Shown here piece by piece: positions 49,401 to 58,400 of a stretch of 60,000 bases of DNA (positions within the stretch are counted from its first letter, which is position 1; each line of letters begins with the position of its first letter). The stretch is from Liolophura sinensis (Eukaryota > Mollusca > Polyplacophora > Chitonida > Chitonidae). Position numbers and translations under genes: made by a program. The notes below the pieces were generated by a model that was given only the letters and a program-made list of their open reading frames with translations, searched no databases and had not been told where the DNA came from. The stretch is from positions 22,495,385 through 22,555,384 of the forward strand of contig NC_088295.1 of NCBI RefSeq assembly GCF_032854445.1, given 5' to 3'.

Positions 49401-52400
49401 TGTGATTCTTTCTTGGGATGTTTCTACCACAAAGAAATAACATTACATGCACTTTGAGAAAGTTAAACTCATCAACTAAAGCAGATGCTTATATAAATTC
49501 ATGGGGTACAATCTTATATTTCAGATGTCACAGACTCACCCTCTACCAACCCCATTCCCAACTGACCAGGCACAAATTTCCCATCAGGCCTTACACCCAC
49601 ATACATCCTGGATTTTATAGTTTCAATATGTTCAGCATGAGTTGCATCAGTTCCTGTCCAAGAGAGAGAGAAAAAAGCACAAAACAATTGTTTTGGTAAA
49701 CTAGAATGTGGTTAGAGGTTAACTGTTACCATTAGTTTAGAATTCAAATAATATCTATATATATATATATAATTTGAAATTATAACTTCAATTCATGAAT
49801 GGTCACAAAGGCAGTATAATGATTTCTGTGGCATAAATTTAGCATATTTTATATTTACAAACTAAACACTCACACAGCCATAAATCATGCATTTATTTTA
49901 TTGTTGATCAGCGCCATGTTCATTGGTAGTCAGTTTTATGGGTGCAGGAAACTGGACTGACCAAATTAAACCACAGACGTAATCCCCAAAGTGTGATGTA
50001 TAGATGTATATATCGCATGGGTGGAAGACTCATGGTCTTCCAACAACACTGAAAGTTAAACTGCACAAACAGCTTACTGTCACGAAGGCCCCACAAACAG
50101 CGGGGGCACATACAAATGCATGTATATGTATGTGATTGGTTTTAAAAATCAATACTGTTATATGATGTTTTGAAAACGACACACATACTCATGCTGATCA
50201 TGAGTGACATCATGAATAAAATCTCCTAGAATTAACACAGATGTGTATCATGACATAATTGATTATATTAATACTGGTCGGGAAATCTACCTATTCCATG
50301 TTTTTCCATAAGGGCAATAAGATCTGCTTCAGTCAGTAAGGGAGGGGCAGACGTTTCTCCTGCATTTATCTGAAATAAAACCAGCGTGATGTTTGTACAA
50401 TGTAATGTCTCCTGACACAACCATATACACATGTCATCATGCATGCTTCAGCTGGAAACACAAGGTGCACTATAAGGAAAGTTTGGGGACAAAGATATAT
50501 GTGGGGCTCCTGCACGAATCTGATTGTTCTATGGTACTGTGCACGTCACATGCTCAAGTCAGTAAATGCAAAAGCAAAAGGCACTTTTAAAAATAAGGAG
50601 AGACACATATTGGTAGAAATGCTACTTGATTAACAAAAGCCTGCAGTTTCAATCTAATTAAACTGAGATGGTAAATGCCAATGGACACATCAAACACAGC
50701 ACAACCACAATCACTCTTCCCATACATAACTGGGGTGAAATCTAGAAACAAAAACTATGCACATGCGTGAGGTATGTTTGTGTAAACACAACATCAAAAT
50801 ACATTTATTTTCAGTTTGCAAAGAAAGGAGATACTGTTAAAATATCATCTCTTGGTTATGCATTAAGTTTAGATTCCTCCTGGCTCTGCAGATTTACCGC
50901 TTTATCTCAAATATGATCAATGTTCTGTAAAGAAGTCAAGAATTCATGGATGCACCAGAGCCAATCAATCAAATCTATTCTTTTATAGTGCATCAATGAA
51001 ACAATACATTTGCAGTGTGGTCTGAGTCAGGTCTTCATTTAGAAATATTTTTTTTCCATTAGAAACTACAAAGCTTATTAAAAAATATGAAATAGATATA
51101 TGAACAGGGAAGGAGCAAAAACCTACCTGTATTGAGTTTGGCTGGAAAGAGTCCCCTTTATTGTACACTGGAATAATCTAAAAAGAGCACAATCTAAATC
51201 TAAAATAATCTAAAAAATAAATCTAAAAAAAAAAAATTAAATATGTCACATGCGCTTTGGATATTTATTATTATTCTGAACTGAGCTACACAATCTATGT
51301 TGTCCTGATATGGTACTATGCTCCAGGCTGTGGAACAGTTTGATATGGTCTTGTTAGATCATACCAGAAGTATGTAAGTAAACAGGAGTATGTCACTCTG
51401 CTACATTGCATTTTGGTACCTCCGTCAAGTCATAGACATGTCACAGATAACTTTAATAAAATTACATGACGAGATAACAAGGAATTATGGGAAATAATTT
51501 TTCATATTGGTTTTGCATCTAACAGTCAAACCACACTTCATCGGGCTGTCTTGACACCAGGGAAGAGTTGGTGGGTTTGTTAAGTGGTGATTTGGCAAGT
51601 GGTGATTTGGCAAGTTAAGGTGACCCTGAGACTTACAGTGACTCATCAAATTTCACTAGCCTAAAATTTCACTTCGATTTATACACCAAAGTACGTGTAG
51701 GCCTAGTAGGCCTCTATGCATACAGTTTTGCACTTTTCTTTTGTAATTAACAATTTTGATTACTCATGGATAGAACTGAATTCAAATATCGCTTGAGATA
51801 CACCTGTAAATCAATTTAGGTCAACTGTATGTGTGTCATACATAAAAATTTCAATGTACCCAAGAGAAACAGTGTAATGGTTTGATGGGTGTGTCCTCTA
51901 TCCAACTCTGGAAACTGCTGAGTTGACTGAGCCAGCAGCCACTTGACCTGACCTAAGACTGGGGTACACAATTGTAATTCAATGTTATTGAAACCAGCAA
52001 CAAATGATGATCTCGGCAATAACGAAGTTGGAGTGGAAGTTTATATTCAGCTTTCAAAGAGAAATTGAAAGCATGCCAAACACAGACACCGCATAACATT
52101 GATCATCATACTAAATGATCATGTGCGATCTACCCTGTCACATTGTCCTACTGACACTTATGCTCCTGTTGTAAATAACTTCTCCCTCCCCCTCTGATAA
52201 ATAAATAAAACGCCACATGTAATTTTACTCAGACTTTGCAAATCGTGCTGTTGGGACAACCGAAGTAGGGCCAACACTGCAGCACAGCTTCAGCAACAGC
52301 AAGCCAGAAGCCTACGACTAGACAGCGTCGTACCTTGATAAAAGCTTAATGGTCATTACCCATATATATTTTCTACACAAGGTATGAGGACAGCCTAGTG

Positions 52401-55400
52401 TACGACTTTCGGCAGGGCGAGGGATGCCTACTGATGAACACTTCCTTGAAAAATATACAAGCTCACAACAAAAGTTCAGGTGAACACAACATACACCTCA
52501 ACAAATGCATCTGTTTTAAATGTATAAAAGAATATCAGCAGCACTGTGGTGTGAGTAACCCGAGCGAAATCTTTATGGGTGTTGATAACAGGTTACCATG
52601 ACAACCCCGCAAGTGGACAAATGTGTCCACCAAAAGAAGGACAAACAGTAGTCCGGATACCAAATCATATGTATTTATATAGTATATAAAAGGAAAACGG
52701 CTATCTGTTTACCAAGACAACCACGAAAATGGACAAATGTGAGTAGGGATACATCTGTGTATCTATGTAACCACCAAAAATTCAAACTCTCAGTGGAAAA
52801 TAACTAGAGATATAGCTCGCACACAAACACCGATGCACAGACGGACAGGCAAAATCACCATAACATAATACACTTCGCCTAATAAAAGAATCTTAATAGT
52901 TTAGTGAAAGAGATACACTTGTTTACAACATGTACTCCTACCAAAATATTTCTTAGCCAAAGAGAACCAGCAGCTATTTGACTCGCCACAAGGTCTGTCA
53001 TAACCCACAAAAAAAACATTTTTTTTTAATCATGGCCTGGATGAATCACTGGAAATACAACCATTTTGTATCAGTTGAACAGTGTGGACAGACAACACTA
53101 AATTGTTATTGTAAAGCAGCATAATTTGAGCAGTATTTAATGAGCTAAGCATTGTGATTCACAATAACGATGCTCTAGTCAGGTTTACATACCCAAATAC
53201 AAAAAAACCTTATGGAGACGTTAAAACACCCCGCTGCAGTACACTCTGTGGAACTACTTCGGTAAGTTGGTGATAATTTTGACATGCTTACAAATGCCCC
53301 CATGCTCGCAGACACCAAAAACCATGAGGAAGGTTGTACCTGTGATTGTATTGGAGGTCATGGATTGGGAATCATATCAAGAAAGTGTAGCCTAATTCAC
53401 TTTATGTAACTCTGGTCAAAAGGCTAATACCACAGGCATCATGTCAATGTGGTAGTTACAAATGTTGTGTGAACCATGCACCTGCTCTTACCTTAGCATT
53501 CCACCGGTCATATGGATACACGTCCAGGTAGTTACGTGCCACTATCATTAACCCTTGGGCTGAAAACTAAGTTAACACACTAATGTTACAGGTGTTGAAC
53601 TACAAATGCCAGAAATAATTTTCTAATATATAAAATGTATGTTTGTTATAATACAAGCGCATATCATAAACTTTGATTCAACCATTAAAGGGATACAGAA
53701 TCTTGGCTTGAGTGTAAGATAGGCAAGTCCAGGCAATGCCCAGCCTAACTTGAATTTTAGGTATGGCAGATTTATTCAAGTGTGACCAGAGCCGCAAGGT
53801 TTAAGCGAGTAAGGTTTATGTCAAATGTCAGTCAATCAGTGTCGAATCTGTATCTCCTTAACTGCAGGGCTCATTTTTTTGTCAAATTTTGCCAGAAATC
53901 AAACGGATTCCAGTAAGTTTGTCTCACAGGAATCCAATATGGGCTTCTCATATATTCAAGATGTTCTTAAAACCTTTTTCTCAAGGCATATATTTGGGCT
54001 GTGTTAGAGATAAATACTGAATTCTTCAATCAGATTCACATCTTTCTTTTATTTTTTTTGATTTACTATTTCTTTACCCAAAATATCTGAGAATCAGATA
54101 TCTGGATTTCTAGTAATTACAGATGACCGAAGGCATTATGTATTAGCTTTTATCATCCATTTTATCAGTAAATATAAAATAATTTTACAAGAATCTTTTT
54201 TCTTGTAAAATTACTTATTACAGAAGACTACAATAACATGCTAATCCAAAACACAAGCTCAGGATAGTATTTTGAAGTTTCCATACATTGCCCAGGGTAG
54301 TCAGACTAAGCTACATATATGAGCTACAGGATTGGTTAAAATAAAGCCTCACTGACCTTCTCCTCAGCCACATCTATTTCCACTGTGGTCTCATGTCCTT
54401 GAGCATCCTGGGAACAGGTCGCCAGGAAGTGACGGACAACAAACTCGTATACACGCTGTTCATTACCCTGTTGCCAAATCAATGTTACCACCGTCAGTTC
54501 TATTTCATTTATTTATTTGATTGGTGTTTACGCTGTACTCAAGAATACTTCAATTATACGATGGTGGCCAGCATTATGGTTGGAATAAACCAGGCAAAGC
54601 CTGGGGGAAAGCCACGACCATCCGTAGGTTGCAAACATAAGATGGACCTGAATTCACAGCGACCGTATTGATAGGAGGCTCTTGGGTCAATGCCCCATGC
54701 TGGCGTGCTAACAACCTCAGCCACGGAGGTCCCCAGTCAGTTCTAAGTTTACAAGATCTTTTAAAAATCAATGACACCTTGAAAACAAAGAAACTGTTTC
54801 ACTGTGATGTGCAGATTTTGCAACATTTAAGTTTTTGGTCATGTACTTTTAGCAGCTGATACTTCAACAGGCAGAACTTTCAACACAAAACAATAACAAT
54901 TTGGTAAGCAAATTTCAAAGACAGCATCAGCTGTAATAAAATACTTTAACTATCAACCCTTTACCAACCTGTAAATTTGCTGCATACTTGATGGGGTGTA
55001 TTGGAGGATGGGCATTATCAGTCTTGTTCCCATTTCTAGGGTTTGGCCCATGTTCTAAAACGCGGCCGGCAAAAGCTGATAAAACAAAATTGTGAATAAT
55101 CATAATCTCAAACACATGTGCATCTGAATGTTTTAGCTGCTCAAGTACAATCTTCAGATGAAATATCCTGGCAAACTTTCAAACAGTTAAAAATAAACAT
55201 AACTGAATTTACAAATGGGCATGTTGATGATGGGCCAAAAAACTCCATTTCACATGCAGTTTATGCAAATCTTCTTTGCTGCCAAAAACTTGTCTGCACT
55301 GAAATATGCCAGTACTGCACAGGAAAAGAACGCCACATGTACATGGCCTGTGATAATGAAACACAAGATTAAATAGCCTGGTATACAGCTTCTGTGCCCT

Positions 55401-58400
55401 AGCAAGTACCTTACCTCCCCAGTTGGGATCATTTGTCTGCAGCTGAACAAGGGAGGCCAAGTGTATGTCCTTTGCAAACATGTTTGTTTCTGTTCTGGGA
55501 TAGCTTATATAGCCCTGGGTGTACAGTTTTTCAGCAATCTTCATTGTCTCCTTGGCATTAATTTTTAACTTCCTGGAAGCCAACTTTTCTAGTTCCTGCA
55601 AAATAACAGCCAAAAATACAGACAGAAGTGTTCCAATCTATCAATAAATACAAACGAAAGTCTTCCGGGCTATCAATAAATACGAACAAACATGTTCTAG
55701 TCTATTAATAAATACAAACGGAAGTCTTCCAGGTTTTAGGTAAGTACTGACAAAGGCGTTCCAGGATATCAATAAATACAGACAGAAGTGTAACTCAAAC
55801 ACAGGGATGTCATGGCAAAAGGTATCAGCATCAATATGCTTAGCTCGCTTCCGACTGTATTTCCCCACACACTCAATCCTTTGACATGGAGCATGACTAG
55901 TCCAACACTAAAGTCAACTTGAATAGTCAGTGTGCCGACAGCTATTGCCATGGGAGCAAACAATCTAGCTTCTGAAAATCCATGCCTCTGGTAGAATGCT
56001 AATACATGTAACTATAGGAGAATGACAGACAAAATGCCATGAAAATCTCTCAGTTTTACTCGGCTATAACCAAACTTCTCTCTGTTTTTGAGACAGAAGA
56101 GCACCTTTGTGGTCATAAATGTGCATGCAGAGATTTCAGATTTCATTTGGTTACATTGCTTGTCAAGGATGATATAGCACTGGCAATGAATGACACATAC
56201 AAAACATAGCCCATAGCTATGATACCTTGTGTCCCGGTGGTCAAAAGCTATGCTATGAATAAACACACACAGAAGTGTTTCAGAATATCAATCAACAAAG
56301 ATATGTTCAATGGCACCAATCATGAGTTCTTAAGATCGTGACATACAAATAGCAATGGTCAGTAAAAGTGCTTAATTTAAATAGCAGCATTTAAAATTGA
56401 AAAAACAAAATTAAACAGCAGCATGAACAAATACAAACAGAGATCTTCAGTAGTCTTTGAATGGTGATTTACATATAGCTTTGTACTAAGAGTTCATAAA
56501 ATTCAGGATAAGGGAAAGGAAAAAATGCATTATTATCTCTAAAAAGCAATAAATGAAAGGTCTTCAGAGCCTAATCATGCTAATGGGGCAATACAAAACC
56601 ATATCCCAGGATAAGGTAAAGAGAACCACAATCACAATATTAATGGGCTATGTAGTACTACCATGGCAGATAGCGGTCAGCAACGTGACTTACAAACAAC
56701 TTGTTGGAGGGTGATGCAGGTAAGATTAGATTCACCAGACATTCATGAAGCCAAAAGGTGGGCAGTGAAAAAAGAAACACTGAAATTTAACCTAACTGGT
56801 ATATCATCCTTGAAACATCATGAGAAATACAATTATCATGTTTGTTATAAAATCTGCCAAATCTTTACTCCAGAATTTTGGTAGTGATTTTACTTTTACT
56901 TACCACAGTATCTAAAGGCTGGGGTCTCCATTTGCTTTTTGTTTTACTTCTTACATCCACTACTTTAGCAAGGGGGTTCTTAAAAATAAAACAATGAAAA
57001 TATTTAAAAGAACATCTACCCTGAATTTCAAATTTCATTAAGGTTGGCATAAATATAATACATTTACTCTGGTATGACACAGCTGGAATATATGAAATAA
57101 GCACCTGACAGATAAGACATTGGACACAATGTTTATAACTTCTTTGCTTTAATAGACTGAATCCCATGCTACGTTTTATTCAATAACTTTATTGGTACTC
57201 ATTCATTTTTCATTTACATGACAGCAATATTGGATGAAGAAAACCGAACAGAGCAAGAAGGAGATCTTCATGCTTCTCAAAGTACACAAGTATTCTTCAA
57301 AGACCAATGCCAAGTCAGCACGATCGGGATTCAAACATGCCAAATCACTGCAACTTCAGCCATTAATTCTTTCAGAAAAGACTACACTCTTACCATCCTA
57401 TTAAGCCTGTAAGCTAAGGAAAGGGGGTTCTGACTTAATGAACCTTTCAATCATTACTTACCTCAATACAATGTTCATACAGAACCAAACAAGCCAGCTC
57501 GTTAAACAATCGGTTCCTGTTTCAAAGAGACAAGTCAAGTCTATAATAAATGCATTCGTTTAATTACTATTACAAAAAGTAGAACAGAACATATGACTAG
57601 TATGAAATCAGTCAGGCTGAAGTATGGTGCTTATATATCTGGGTAGTTAGGCTGACCGTACTACTTTCTGCAGAAAGATGCACACTGTTACATCATCAGA
57701 ACAGATTTATTTATTTCAATTATCTGACTGGTTTGTGAAAGGAGACAATACCTGTGTCATATCATCAACATGTGTTACTTCAAAGGCTAACAGCCTTCAT
57801 GAATAACGGGTTTTGCACCTATGCCAGTGAGGATCCCAAGAACAAATACATTATACAGGTTATATTTGATGCACCATTTTTTCTATCAATTATTCTTCAA
57901 TGTAAGATGAGTTCTATGTCAGTTGTGAAAATTTACATTTCTTAGAGATCTACCATTCATCTGAATTATACTTCTTTCATAGATATAAAAAAATACCACG
58001 ACATTAAATTTACAAAAGAAATGATATAAAATTAAGAGCTTCAAATTACTGAATGTTTAGTAGTTACCTTTTCCATGAAAATTCAACGTGTGTATCCTCA
58101 ACACAATGTAAAACTGAAAATCACAGTGGAAACACAATTGATTTTAAAGAAATGATTTGATGCCACTAAATGTTTTAAATTAAAAATTATGTTATAACAA
58201 CAATTCAAATTCATGAGATTGAAAGAAAAAAACAATTGCGACAAACAGCAAAAAAAGCTAAGAAAGTAGCTCCACATACCACCTGTGTGAAAATTCACAC
58301 ACGGGGTACTGATATTGATTTGTAAGTTATAAAGCTAACCACTCCTGTGACACGAACATCATGAAGCAAACCTTTGATTTTCCAAAAGGGTTCTGGCACA

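Noticed and set aside
58295-58371. Continuation of the TOP3A exon past 58372
   Set aside because: The extra residues do not resemble the family, whereas splicing at the GTTTGC donor joins in phase to the 46-base exon that does.
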